Assembly: GCA_049177145.1 (NCBI GenBank)
Contig: CP185406.1
Location: 372,001-436,000 of the forward strand
Source of the DNA: Hennigella sp049177145
Lineage (GTDB): Bacteria; Bacillota_I; Bacilli_A; Mycoplasmatales; Mycoplasmoidaceae
Reading direction: 5' to 3'
Length of the DNA stretch: 64,000 nucleotides
In this document: in pieces, positions 11,044 to 23,055 of the stretch
Numbering within the stretch: the first letter of the stretch is position 1
How the letters are laid out: each line of letters opens with the position of its first letter
The notes under the pieces: generated by a model
What the model saw: the letters and a program-made list of their open reading frames with translations, nothing else
The model's database searches: none
What the model was told of the DNA's origin: nothing
Translations under genes and position numbers: made by a program

Positions 11044-12849
11044 TTATTCATCTTCGTTCAATATTTTAATAAATACGTCTTGTGGTACTTCCACATTTCC
11101 TATTGCTTTAAGTTTTTTCTTACCTTCTTTTTGTTGAGCCAAAAGTTTTTTCTTTCTAGACACATCGCCACCATAACATTTGGCTAATACATTCTTATAC
11201 ATAGCTCTAATGTTTTCTCTAGCAATAATCTTGCTGCCAATTGCTGCTTGAATAGGAACCTCAAATTGTTGTCTAGGGATGTTTTCTTTTAGTTTTAAAC
11301 ATATTCTTTGTGCTTTGTGATAAGCTTGGCTTCTATGACAAATAAAACTTAATGCATCTGTTTTCTTTCCATTTAATAGAATATCAACTTTAACTAAATC
11401 GGATGGTTGATAACCAATTAGTTCATATTCCATAGTTGCATAGCCGCGGCTAACTGATTTCAATCTATCAAAGAAGTTATAAATAACTTCAATTAATGGA
11501 ATTTCATAAACAATACATTTACGGTTATTGTCTATTGTTTCTAGGTCAATATATTTTCCTCTAGCATTTTGACATAAGGCCATTAAGTCACCAATGTAAT
11601 CATCTGGTGTAAAGATAGAGACTTTTACATATGGTTCTCTAATTTGATCAATTCTTGTTCTTTCAGGGAATTTAGCTGGGTTATCAACTTCTACTGTTGT
11701 TCTATTTGTTAAATCAATTAAAAATTTAACTGATGGAGCGGTAACAATTAAATCAATTTTATATTCACGACTTATTCTTTCTTGAATAATGTCCATGTGT
11801 AATAATCCTAAAAACCCACATCTAACACCAAATCCTAATGATTGTGATGTTTCATATTCATAAACTAATGCTGCATCAGATAAACTTATCTTTTCAATAG
11901 CAATCTTTAATTCTTCGTATTTAGAATTGTCAATTGGGTAAAAACCACAATATACCATAGGCAAAACTTTTTTATAACCTGGCAATGGTTCTTTTGCAGG
12001 ATTGTCAACAGTTGTAATAGTATCACCTACTGCAACATCCTTAATTGTTTTAATACTTGCTGCTACTCAGCCTACTTCACCGGCATTTAATTGTTTCTTT
12101 TCAACAACAATTGGTGTTTTTACACCTAATGATGTAACAATGAAGGTGGCACCAGATGCCATCATTTTAATCTTGTCACCAACTTTAATAGATCCATTTT
12201 TTACTCTAATGTAACATACTGCACCTAAATATGAATCATAGTAACTATCAAATATTAAAGCTTGTAATGGTTTATTATCATCATCTTCAACTGGAGCAGG
12301 AATTTTATCAATTACTGCTTCTACAATATCATAGATATTTTGTCCTGTTTTGGCCGAAACACATGGAGCATCAGTTGCATCAATTCCTAATATATCTTTA
12401 ATTTGTTTTTTACACTTTTCAACGTCTGCTGATGGTAAATCAATTTTATTAATTACCGGAAAAACAGATAAGTTATTATCTAAAGCTAGATATAAATTAG
12501 AAATTGTTTGTGCTTGTACACCTTGAGTTGCATCTACAACAAGAATCGCACCTTCACATGCAGCTAAACTTCTAGATACTTCATATGTAAAGTCAACATG
12601 CCCAGGAGTATCTATTAAATGGAATATAAAATCACTATTGTGTTTTTTAGAGTGATATTTAAGTTGAATTGCATTCAACTTAATTGTTATTCCTCTTTCT
12701 CTTTCAAGTTCCATACTATCTAGAACTTGGTCTTGCATATTATGGATTTTGTTATCGCTAGCGCATTCAATAATACGATCTGATAATGTTGATTTACCAT
12801 GATCGATGTGAGCAATAATACAAAAATTTCTAATATTTTGCTTGTTCAT
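11044..12849 (-). CDS. lepA: Elongation factor 4 (LepA), ribosome back-translocase GTPase
   Basis: Translational GTPase that remodels stalled or mistranslocated ribosomes. The 601-residue length is typical of the family. The GTPase domain shows G1 AHIDHGKST (residues about 13-21), the switch sequence RERGITIK, G3 DTPGHVDF and G4 NKIDLP. The LepA-specific C-terminal domain contains KMLAKCYGGDVSRKKKLL-like residues (here NVLAKCYGGDVSRKKKLLAQ). Start at 12849. uvrC lies 47 bases upstream on the same strand. TGA Trp codons fall between the GTPase domain and the EF-G-like domains near 12066 and 11986. Confidence 0.97.
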
Positions 12850-12896
12850 TGTTAATAATTATAATTATTTATCTCTGATAAATAATTAAAAAAGCA

Positions 12897-14651
12897 TTAA
12901 AGAGCTTTCTTCAATGCTTTGGCAACCTTAATATCAATAATTTGACTTAATTCTGAAACGGTTGCTTTTTTAATGTTATCAATTGTTCTATACTTTTCTA
13001 ACAACATTTCTTTTTTAGTTTTTGATAATCCTTCAATATCAGGAATGATGCTTGTATCGAACAATGATCTTTCTCTTTTCTTTCTATGGAAAGAGATGGC
13101 TGTATTGTGTACCTCATTTTGGATATTAGCTAAGAAGTTATATAGGTTAGAATCTTTATCTAACTTAATAGTTCCATTCTTATAAACAATTCCATTTGTT
13201 TGGTGTTTATTATTCTTAACCAAACCGATTATTAATGGTGGATTAACTTGTTTTTGTGCAAATGTTTCTAAAGCTGCATTTACTTGAATCTTACCACCAT
13301 CCATTATGATTAAATCTGGTAATTCATCTTTATGATGATCAATAAATCTACCAACGATGTGTTTCATACAATCATAATCAGATGTTAATGATTCATCATC
13401 AATAATATAACGACGATACTTCGATTTAACAAACTCCCCATTGTTTAAATAAACCATTCCAGCTACTTTGTTAGTTGAAAATAAGTTAGAGATATCAAAT
13501 GACACCATTGTTTTAATCTTTTTAGCATGAAGTAAGTCAGTTAATTGATAGATGGCAGATAATTTTGCTTTCTTTGCATATTGATATACCAAATAATTTG
13601 TTTTTAAGTATTCAATAGCATTGTCAATTGCTGTCATTAAAATTTCATACTTTTTGCCCTTGATTGGTTTGACAATTTCAAATCCTAAAGTATGGTTTAA
13701 TACTTTAAAGTCTTTTGCCGGAAGTGATACAAACAATTGTTTTGGTTTGTTTTTATTACGAATATAGTATTGATAAAGTCATGACGACACAACAGAATTT
13801 ATATCATCATAAAATTCATGGATTTCTTGTATCTTTGCAACTAACTTTCCATTAACATAACTAAATAAAATTAGTGAAATCAAATTATCTTTAGTTGCAT
13901 AACCTAAGAAATCTATATTTTCATTTGAATTAAATTGAACGTTTTGGTTTTCCTTTATTTCATCAAGTGCCAATCTCAATCTCTTGTAATAATCAGCTTC
14001 TTCAAATTTTAATAAAGCAGCTAATTGTTTTTCTCTATTTTTTAATTGTTTTTCAACTTCAGATGTGTTACCATTAAAAAACTGTCTGATGTTATTCTTA
14101 ATTGAATCGTATTGAGTTTGACTTACTTTATTAATGCAAGGCCCTAAACATTGTCCTATGTCATAATATAAACATTTATGTTTAGGAAGTTGATCACATT
14201 TTCTTAATGGAAATAAAACACCTAGTAGTGTTAACAACTCTTTCTTAAAAAAGTTTTTACTTGCAAACGGTCCATAATATGTACCTTTATATTTAGTATT
14301 ACTATGTGTGTATTTAATTCTTGGATGCTTTTCATTAGTTACTACTATATATGGATAACCTGATGAGTCTTTTAATAAAATGTTATATTTAGGACGATGC
14401 TTCTTGATTAGATTGTTTTCAAGAATTAAAGCTTCATTCTCGTTCTTGACAACATAAAACTCAACATCATCTATATTTGCTACTAATTGACTTGTTTTAT
14501 AATCATGCAATTTATTGAAATATTGGTTAACACGATTAAATAGATTAATTGCTTTACCAACATAAATGATGTCACCATTTTCATCTTTTCATAAGTAACA
14601 TCCTGGTTTTTTAGGTGCAGATTTTAATTTAAACTTAAGTTTATCAGTCAT
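12897..14651 (-). CDS. uvrC: Excinuclease ABC subunit C
   Basis: Makes the dual incisions around bulky DNA lesions with UvrAB. The 584-residue protein starts with a GIY-YIG nuclease domain (GCYLWKDENGDIIYVGKAIN, residues about 18-37) for the 3' cut. The CxxLP-type region, a UVR-like motif (KQLAALLKFEEADYYKRLRLAL) and the RNase H-like 5' nuclease domain with IMDGGKIQVNAAL follow. A degenerate helix-hairpin-helix closes the protein. The ATG at 14651 is one base from the stop of the upstream hypothetical gene, so the two are probably cotranslated. Confidence 0.95.
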
Positions 14652-14652
14652 A

Positions 14653-15318
14653 TTAGTTAAATTTAATCTTACTTCTTTTTAAGACTCTTCCAAGCGATTC
14701 CATTATCTCACGATTGTTATCACTATCTATAAAACATTGTCTACCACTTTTTAAATTGATTGACAATTTATATTTCAAATATTGATAGCTTTTCATTGTT
14801 TTGTAATAAATAGAAATAATATCTAATTGTTTTGAAATAATTATTCTTTGTGTTGTAATGTACATTTCTGGTTTTCTAATTATTTGTGCATTGCCTTCTT
14901 GATCTATTTGCTTGAAAGCATTTAGATCATAACGATAAAATACTAGCTCATTCTTATTGATTGAAAAATCAACAATTAGTTGTTTCAAGTTTCTGTTCTT
15001 AGCAAAAACTATAGCTTCAACATTTTTAATATATTGCTGCTCAAAACTGTTTAGTTCATTTGATAAATATAATTTATCAATCATGTCTTCTAACTCAACA
15101 ACATAGTTTTTAGAATATTGTTTGTTATTCTTCATTCAACGTCTCAACATATCAAAACGGTAGGCAAGGAAGTCTTTTTCGTTTTTTGGTTCATATAAGT
15201 CCAAAACTTGTTGTTTGGTCATTTTGTCAAGATTATTAATGTTCATCTTGCTTTCAATGACTGGAACAAACAATTTCTTATATTCAACAGATGTTGGTCT
15301 TTGAAAAAAGTTTTTCAT
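14653..15318 (-). CDS. Hypothetical protein upstream of uvrC
   Basis: 221 residues, read through a TGA Trp codon at 15136-15138 that joins two shorter frames. No family recognised. The first 90 residues are charged and helical. The last 80 (MYITTQRIIISKQLDIISIYY onward) alternate hydrophobic and polar residues like a beta barrel followed by a helix, reminiscent of bacterial PH-like domains; this is only an impression. No signal peptide. The ATG at 15318 sits exactly where transcription from the shared -10 box would begin, so the mRNA is probably leaderless. One base separates its stop from uvrC, suggesting an operon. Confidence 0.75.
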
Positions 15319-15324
15319 ATTGTT

Positions 15325-15332
15325 ATTATAAT
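15325..15332. promoter_or_regulatory. Symmetric bidirectional -10 box
   Basis: The octamer ATTATAAT is its own reverse complement and gives a TATAAT on both strands. Six bases separate the box from the ATG on each side (15318 minus, 15339 plus). Both start codons therefore fall at the expected +1, and neither gene has room for a Shine-Dalgarno. Confidence 0.65.
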
Positions 15333-15338
15333 TATTTT

Positions 15339-15734
15339 ATGGAAAGACTAAGAACCAAAAAAGAAACTAAGTATTATGATAAACTAGCAAAAAATGTGTT
15401 TGCTAGAAAAACTAAATACTTCCGTAGGAATGTTCATCTTAATCACAAAGAAACATATTTAAAAATTCTAAGGATTAAAAATGATGACCAATTTTTAAAT
15501 GAGGTCGAGGGTTTTAACTCAATCCCATCAGATATTTGTTTTTTTATTCATCATGTTAGCCAACTAACTGATAAAAACAAATATTACTCTGTAAGAGATA
15601 GTGATTATCTTATTACTGATTCTAGAACTAATAAAGTCTTGTCTATTAATGGAAAACCAAAAAACTATCCAGACTTCTTCAATGTCTGAATAGTTCGTTC
15701 TAAAACACTAGATTACTTAAAAGTAAAGATTAAT
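15339..15734 (+). CDS. Small basic hypothetical protein
   Basis: 131-residue, Lys/Arg/Tyr-rich protein with no recognised family, no membrane segment and no signal peptide. The start is the ATG at 15339; the upstream in-frame ATG at 15291 would lie inside the divergent gene. One TGA Trp codon at 15687-15689 is read through near the end. The start codon coincides with the predicted transcription start, so translation is probably leaderless. The 3' end meets or slightly overlaps the convergent ABC permease; the exact stop depends on a homopolymer A run at about 15719-15723. Confidence 0.65.
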
Positions 15735-17597
15735 GATACTTTCTTTACAAGATAACTATTTAAAGTCTGTTCTCTTATAAACAATTACTGATGTTGCAAA
15801 TAAGCAACCAGATATAACTGTTCATATTGCAATGATGTTTGTTATCTTATAGAAACTTGAAACAGTATATCTATATAAATTAGAATATGTTTCGGCATAA
15901 GCCATTTTGGCTGTAACCATTCTACTAAATGTATTTAGATTATCATCTATTGCAATTCCTTCAGTGAATACGTATTCATTGAACCGGTTTGCTTTTGTTG
16001 CTTCTTCATCCTTTCAATCATATCAATACATAACGGTTTCAGATTTAAATGGGAAGTGCAAACCACTAGCATCACTAATGGCTGTCATTTGATATGCAAA
16101 TGCACTTATTGTTCAAATTAAATGGATTTTTGCTGTTACTATATATTTTTCAGATGGTTGTAATTCATCATATGATGATTTGCCAAAATCGGCAACAAAT
16201 GGATTTGCTGACGCATTTTTAATTATGTTATGTGTATATTCAACAAATGTATCTGCATCTTGTTCTTGACTTGATCAACCTTCAATAGCATTATTGTACA
16301 ATCCTTGTGCAAAAGTAATATGATCTTGCGTTTTATATGTCAAATCTTTCATTCGACTTCATGGTTTAACATATGTATCTCAGATTGCGGGAGTTATAGT
16401 CATGTCATCTTTAACAGATGAAACATAGTTTATTGTGTCAAAGTCTACACCAAACAATGTTGAATATAAATATCAATTTGATGTAGATAATGACATATCG
16501 CCACCAACAACATTGACAATTGGGTATTCTTTTCCTAATTTATGCATTGTTGTATAGAAACAAATTGGGAAGTCACCATCCTCAACTACATGTCCACCAG
16601 GTTCGCCTACATGCGTTAAAGCATCAATACTATAGTTGTAACTATTGTTGGTTCCTATAACTAATTTACTTGCTTCTTTTAATCTTGATTCATCTAGTCC
16701 AAAAGCACTATATAGACTTGATAGTTGTTTACCAAAGTCAATATAGTTGGCAGATTTTCTTCCAGATTCTCTTTCAGCTAAATCTCAGTATTCTTTAGTA
16801 TCATAATGAGATTCTTCTACGAAGTCGTCATCTGTAAAGCATTGAATGGTTGCAAAGTTATAAGGATGTGCATTTGAATCATTAAGTTGACTTAATGTAT
16901 TACAACTATAACTTAGCATAGTAGCATCATATTTATTAGATAAGACATCCAATGATGAACTAATAACTTGTGGGTACAAGAAGTTCATTAAACACATTAC
17001 AAAGACGATAGCAACTGTTCCAATAATAGTTACAACTTGTCCGCCTATCATTGAAATAAAGACAGATATACCACCAAAGAATAACATGTTAACTAAGTTA
17101 CCAACTAATACCGATAGAATCAATCCTCTATATTTGGTTGATGTTATTCCTGTAATGTTAGTTACTTCGTTGTATTCACCAAATATTGGTTTAACTAAAG
17201 CAATTATTGCTATAGTTATTAAACAAATAATTAACATTATTAAAAGGTAGACGGCTGTTTTTAAACCAACAGTTGCTCCTTTAGTTAGTGGCTTAGCTGA
17301 TATATTTAAATCAGAACCATCATCTCTTCCTGTCCTAAAGACGGCTACAGCAATACTTGCTGCCGACCCAGCTATAAAGAACAAGTTAAAGATTGGCATA
17401 TTGAATCCACCAATATTTCAAATAAATAGTGGTTCAAAATGTAATGCTGCTGGTACTATAACCAGAATAACAGCTAAATAAACTATATATAGAATCGCAA
17501 TAACATAACCAAACGGTCTTTTTAAGAACGTTTGGAATAAGTAGCCCATGTAGGCTGCTTTTGGCGATCTAAATTTTTGTTTATTTAGGTTAGTCAT
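15717..17597 (-). CDS. ABC transporter permease (ABC-2-like), third gene of exporter operon
   Basis: Integral membrane subunit of about 613-626 residues. An N-terminal cytoplasmic/TM region (FGYVIAILYIVYLAVILVIV) is followed by several further helices to about residue 215. A large extracellular domain of some 330 residues precedes a final helix near the C-terminus (IIAIWTVISGCLFATSVIV). The ATG at 17597 overlaps the ATPase stop by one base. The 3' end is uncertain. In frame, the sequence as read closes at 15717, overlapping the convergent gene. A one-base shift near 15780 would instead end the protein in VYKRTDFK near 15757, matching the paralogue's terminal VYNKYDVK. Substrate unknown. Confidence 0.8.
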
Positions 17598-18673
17598 TAT
17601 TTCCTTTCCATAGTATCTACTGAACCAAATTTAATTAGTTTCTTGTAGATGTCATCTAATTTATTTCCAATTTCATTAAAAGATAATAATTGGATATTCT
17701 TCTTTTGTACAAGTTGTAAGAAATCCATTTCTTGCTTTTTAGTTTGGAAGTTGATAATAAAGTTTTGAGATATGTCATCAATTCTATAATCAATTCCTCT
17801 TTCTTTTAAGAATGTTTTTAGTTTAGATGGGTTAGATACACTAACACTTAACTTTCTATCAGCATACTTGTCATAAAGTTGTTTAGTTGTACCAGTAAAG
17901 ACAATCTTACCACCATCTAAGATGGTTGCTGCATTTGCATATCTATCAAGTTCTGCTAATACGTGACTTGAAATAAATATTGCTTTACCTTCTTTTGTTA
18001 GTTTTCCTAAAGTATCAAATAATTCAAGTCTAGCTTTAGGGTCAAGGTTTGCTGCAGGTTCATCCATTACTAACACTTGGGGGTTATTAATTAAAGCTTG
18101 AGCTAGTAATACTTTCTTCTTTTGACCTGAAGAGAATGTGTTAGGTGATTTACCTCTTAGGTTTCACATATTTAATTCTGTTAGTCTTGTTTTAGCAAAT
18201 CTCTTTGCTTCATAACCAGACAAACCAGAAAGTTTAGCCATTCATACTAAGTATGAGTAGCAGCTCATTCTTTGAGGGAATCTAGCATTTTCAGGAATAT
18301 ATCCTAATGAACGCTTAGCATCTATTGATGTATTTTTCTTTCCATCAATTAAAACTGTTCCAGATCATCTTGCATATGCACCGATGATAGATTTAATTGC
18401 TGTTGTTTTACCAGCACCATTAGCTCCAATGAATGCATGGAATTGTCCAGGATATACATTAAATGTAATGTTGTTAATAGCTGGAGATTTCTTTCTTGGA
18501 TATCTCTTATATAGGTTTTCAACAAATAGAATTGGTTTAGGATCTTTTAGAATTCTGTAGTGAGAAATACCACTCTTAGTGTTTTGTTTACTTAAATATA
18601 AAGTCTTGAATGTTTTTCCAAACAATCTTATATTTTTTTGATTTTGTTTAATTATTTTACTTGCTCTACTCAT
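17597..18673 (-). CDS. ABC transporter ATP-binding protein
   Basis: 358-residue ATPase that powers the two flanking permeases. A basic leader of about 50 residues precedes the nucleotide-binding domain. Walker A is GANGAGKTT (residues about 83-91), the signature motif is FSSGQKKK (a variant of LSGGQ), Walker B is VLVMDEPAANLD, and the H-loop is FISSHVLAELD. A C-terminal regulatory segment of about 100 residues follows. The organisation resembles CcmA/ABC-2 exporters (NatA type). A GAGGTG ribosome site precedes the start, nine bases after the upstream permease. Export direction is inferred from the family. Confidence 0.93.
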
Positions 18674-18682
18674 AATTCACCT

Positions 18683-20773
18683 CTATTTAACATCATATTT
18701 GTTGTATACAACTATTCCTGCACTAAACAATCCAATTGATATAGTTCCTCATATGATTGCAAACATTCAGTAGTTTAATGTTGGGGTTGTTTTGTAAAAG
18801 AAATATTGCATATTTTGTCCAACAGGAAGATTAATGCCTATCAAACTTCCTAAGGTTCCATGTAGGTTGGGATATCAATTATCTTTAACCATGAATGTGT
18901 GTCCAGAATATTTTGTGCTACGTGTTGGATTTGTCAAACTATCAAATAGATATGTTTCTCTTGCATAGCAAACGTTCTCAAAGATAGCCATTGTTTTTCT
19001 TACTTTAGCATAGACCAAATCTTGTGCATAACCTGAATAATCTGGATCATTATCACGAAGCGAACCATGTGCTAACTCTATCAAATCAAATGAAGGAGCA
19101 CTAGCGTCTGGTTCAAGATATCCATCCTCAGAACCATTTGATTTAATCATCCATGAATTACTTACAAGTTCACATTGAAGTCATGTTAATAAATCTTCAT
19201 ATAAAGGCGAATATTGTTGATAGAAGTTTTGTTCTTGTGGCGTTGCACTATCTAAATCATTTATAGCAGTTTGTTGTTCTTTTAATGCTTCATAGTAACA
19301 ATAATTTTTAAATTGAATAAATCTATCATTTAGATCATCAATATCAACTATACCAAAAGATGTTCTATCATAATTTTGTCAGAATTCGTAAGCCCCTTCA
19401 TTTTCTAAGATTTCCTCTTTTTGTGTTTTAGAACCGACAAATATTGTCCATACTATTTCATAGTAATGACGTAAATTATCTACAAACCTAATTGGTTTAT
19501 TTGCAGGATCTTCACCAGTTGGTGGACGATAATTATCTGGATGGAATACATCTGTATACATGTGTTGAAATAAGACTTCATATTTATTTCAATCTTCTTT
19601 TTCAAAATAAATATCACGAGCAGATAGGATTTCTTTTGATCTAACTGTACCAATAGGTATTTGATCTGTATATCCTCTAAGTCTTGTTCCGGTTAATGGT
19701 TGGATTCCTTCAAACCCAAATGATGAAGGGATGTATAAATATAATTCAGGATCTTCTGAAATTTGTATTGGTAAATATCCTGTATAAATTCAATTGAATT
19801 CAGGTCTTGTTGGGACACTAGCATCATCTAATTCAGGACTTGCAGGTGCTGTTAATTGATAGTTATAGAATCTACTTAATGCAAACATTCTGTTTGCTTG
19901 TCTTTGTGCATATTCATTTGTTTTGTATGACAAATAAGTTAAGGCCAATTGTCCAGCTAAGTCTGTGGCGTTTAGTATTGGTGTTACATCTTTGCTTAAA
20001 ATTGTATTTTCTCAGAAGGCTTTCATTTCCCTTCAGTTTGTTGCTTGACATGGGTGTTTTTTATCTTCAGATACTTCGGATGGTTCAAATTTAACTACTT
20101 GACCTTCTGTGTAGTCTCCAGTTTCAGTATTACGTTGATGCAATATGTAACTTGATGCAGACATAGCATTATTGTCTAGAATAATTGCTGGGGTTGAGAA
20201 TACAAATAAAGTTAAAGTTTGATAAATTAAGAAAACCAATGAAATGATAACGTTAGTAACAATAACTCCAACTTTAGCAAACTTTACTGTAAGTAAAATT
20301 GAAATAGAACCAAATATAGCAAATGTTATTGCATTACCAATAAACATAGAAACTAATAATCCAAAATAAAATTGTGGTTCAGTTCTAGGCAAGAAGATTG
20401 TAAACACAGATAATAGAACTGTTGTTAAGTTAATTAATAAACAGAAGAATCCAAACAATAAAAATTTAGTTGAAACAACTTTAAATCTAGATATTGGTTT
20501 GGAAATAATGATTAATTCTGTACCTTCTTCGTTCGTATCTTTAAAAACATTTATTGCCAAAACAGCAGTAAATAGCGAAGCTACCATTCCCATGAATGTT
20601 TGACAAATAGCCATTGTTGTATTTGCTCAAACTTGTAATGTATTCATCTTAGCTGCAGCCGGCAAAATAATAATAAAGCAAGTGCAAGTAAAAAGGAAAA
20701 GAATCCAAGTAATTCATACTGGTTTTCTTTTGATAGTATTAATAAATAAAAATTTGAAATAAACAAAACTCAT
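18683..20773 (-). CDS. ABC transporter permease (ABC-2-like), first gene of exporter operon
   Basis: 696-residue paralogue of the permease at 15717-17597 with the same plan. About six N-terminal helices (to residue about 200) carry the conserved pattern 'NEEGTELIIISKPISRFK', the counterpart of 'DGSDLNISAKPLTKGA' in the paralogue. An extracellular domain of about 430 residues and a single C-terminal helix ending in VYNKYDVK follow. The two permeases presumably form a heterodimer with the ATPase between them. Start 20773 sits in an AT-rich intergenic region after the yebC terminator, so this gene heads the operon. The substrate is unknown; the large ectodomains suggest lipid, lipoprotein or protein handling (inference). 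Confidence 0.82.
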
Positions 20774-20827
20774 ATTTATTTAGTTGATTATCTATTATAT
20801 AGATAAATGTAAAAAAGATAATAATTA

Positions 20828-20853
20828 AAAAATAAAGGCTAGCCTTTATTTTT
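20828..20853 (-). terminator. Terminator of the pepD-pepD-yebC operon
   Basis: Perfect 26-base palindrome with half-site AAAAATAAAGGCT, T-rich at the 3' side on the minus strand. It overlaps the yebC TAA stop by two bases. Confidence 0.75.
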
Positions 20854-21559
20854 ATAGTAAATTATGAACTACTGATTGAATATCGTCGTCATCTTCACAA
20901 GAATCAAGGAAACGTTCAAGTTTTTCTAATAGTTTTTCATCAGTAATATCTTTTTTGTCTTGAGCTACTAACTTTACTTCACCACTATGAATTGTAAATC
21001 CTGCATCCTGAATTGCTTTTTTAGCATCATAGAATTGTTCAGGATCTACTAAAACTTCATAGTTGTCCTCATGTTCCTTAATGTCTACGACATTAAAAGC
21101 TAACAATGATTCAAGAATGCTATCTTCATTTGTTTTTGAGTTTTTCAATAGAATGAATTCAGCATAATTATTAAAGAAAATTTTAACTGAATTAGGTCTA
21201 GCAATTTGACCATTAATTTTTCCTAAATAACCTCTTAGGTTACTTGCAGTTCTGTTAGTATTATCAGTTAATGCAGTAACTATGAATTGGGTTCCGTTTG
21301 GTCCATAACATTCATAAACTACACTAGTCATATTTGCTGGATCTTTTGCAGCTCCAGAAATATTTCTTTCAATAGATTCTCTAGATAAGTTATTAGCTAA
21401 TGCTTTATCAACAGCTGCTTTTAATCTTGGGTTGGCATCAATGTTTGGACCACCAACCTTAGCGGCGGCTTTAATTTCTTTTGCAAGCTTTAGTCAAATC
21501 TTGGCTTGCATTTGTTGCTTCTTATTAGTTTGACTAGCAACTAAGTGTTTACGTGGCAT
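20852..21559 (-). CDS. yebC: YebC/PmpR family transcription or translation factor
   Basis: 235-residue cytoplasmic protein of the YebC family, recognised by the N-terminal MPRKHLVAS and KIWLKLAKEI AAAKVGG segments, NPRLKAAVDKALANNLSRESIERNI, and YECYGPNGTQFIV. YebC proteins act as transcription regulators or, in recent work on the family, help ribosomes through proline stretches; which applies here cannot be told. The start ATG overlaps the stop of the upstream dipeptidase by one base (TAATG), so it is translated with the peptidase operon. Confidence 0.95.
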
Positions 21560-23046
21560 TATTTAATTTCCTTTAAAACTAATAATAATGTTTTTCATCA
21601 TTCATTAACAGATTTAACTTCTAATCTTTCTAATGGAGTGTGACAATCATACATTCTAGGACCCACAGCAATTGCGTGATTTATTAATTGTGGACTATTT
21701 TCAATAATTGCGGCCGGTTCAATACCACCAGGGTCTTTTGCAGGAAATGTATATCTGCCTGTTACTTTAGTAAAACATTTGCTTCATGTTTGAGCTATCT
21801 GAACTTTATCTGGGTGTTCTGTTAACCAAGGGGTGGATGTTTTAAGACGCTGGAAGTTTTTAAAACCAAATTTAGAACCATAAAATCTTATTCGATCAAA
21901 TTGGTATCTAATTCCTTCTTCAAAGAAACAACGAGGCAGTAAACAAGTTTTAAGAACATTGTTTTCAGTTCTTACCATACCTAAATTATCAGAAGCAAAG
22001 ATGTGTTTCATTGTTATATCCATTCTTTCAATGCCGGTTTGAATATATGTGTAGAATCACAAAATTTCTTCTGTTTGTTCATAGTCACAAGCTTGTTTGA
22101 CTTGCTTATCAGCAAGTTTAACCATTACTCTTCCTTCTTTATCTAAACCTTGGGCCATCTTAATTGCGACATCAAGAGAGTGTCTTAAATGTTTCTTTAA
22201 CTCAGGCAAATCTTTGGGATCGGCTTGAATTATCATGTCGGCTTTTCTAGGAATAGCATTGAAAGCATTTCCACCCTCTAAGCTAACTAATGACACTTTA
22301 CTATGGTCTTGTGTAAATGTGTACATAGATTCGCACAACAATTGAATAGCATTATTTAATGGGTTGTGAATTGCTAATGCTGAGTGTCCACCATCTAAAT
22401 GAGATATTTGAACTAAATATGTTTTTGTGCCTTTGTGTATGGGTTTTAGTTTTAACATTCTTTCGCATGTAACCCTATCTCCTCCATTACTTGATGTATA
22501 CATCTTTTCAGGAGATTCAATATCTAGGTTAATTAGGTGTTTTGCTTTGAAATATTTCTTAGGGATCGAATTCATACAGTGTTGAATATCCACTTCTTCA
22601 GTTACGCTTAACAAAACCTCAAGCGGTCCATGTTGATATTTGTCTGAAGTCATTATTTCCATAATGACTGCTACACCAATTCCATCATCCGCACCCAATG
22701 TTGTGCCATTACATTTAATATATCCATCGGCTGTGTCATAAAACGGTTTAATTGGTGTTGTTGTAAGATCGTCCTTTACATCAGCCGTTTTAGTTAATAC
22801 CATATCCATGTGTGCTTGTAATAAAACAATAGGTTTCTTTTCAAAACCTTTTGTTGCCGCTTTTCTTGCAAACACGGCACCAGAGCTAAATTGTTTTACA
22901 TAACAACCTGCTTTATTTAGTTCGTGCTTTAACATTTCAGCCAAAGCTGCTTCATTATATGATCCGTGCGGAATTGCACAGATCTTTTTAAATCATGATA
23001 GAACTCCTCTTGGTTCTAGTTTTTCAAAATCTAATCTTTTTGCCAT
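21559..23046 (-). CDS. pepD: M20-family cytosolic dipeptidase (PepD-like)
   Basis: 495-residue aminoacyl-histidine/Xaa-His dipeptidase type enzyme. Zinc and catalytic motifs in order are LQAHMDMV (about 85-92), LGADDGIG, VTEEVD (catalytic Glu), NLDIES, HLDGGHSAL, and the C-terminal DPGGIEPAAII and HTPLE. No signal sequence: the N-terminus runs straight into WFKKICAIPHGSYNE, typical of PepD. The upstream neighbour is a paralogue (23056-24540) with nine bases between them, and yebC follows with a one-base overlap. Probable role: hydrolysing imported peptides to free amino acids. Exact specificity unknown. Confidence 0.93.
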
Positions 23047-23055
23047 ATTATTCTC

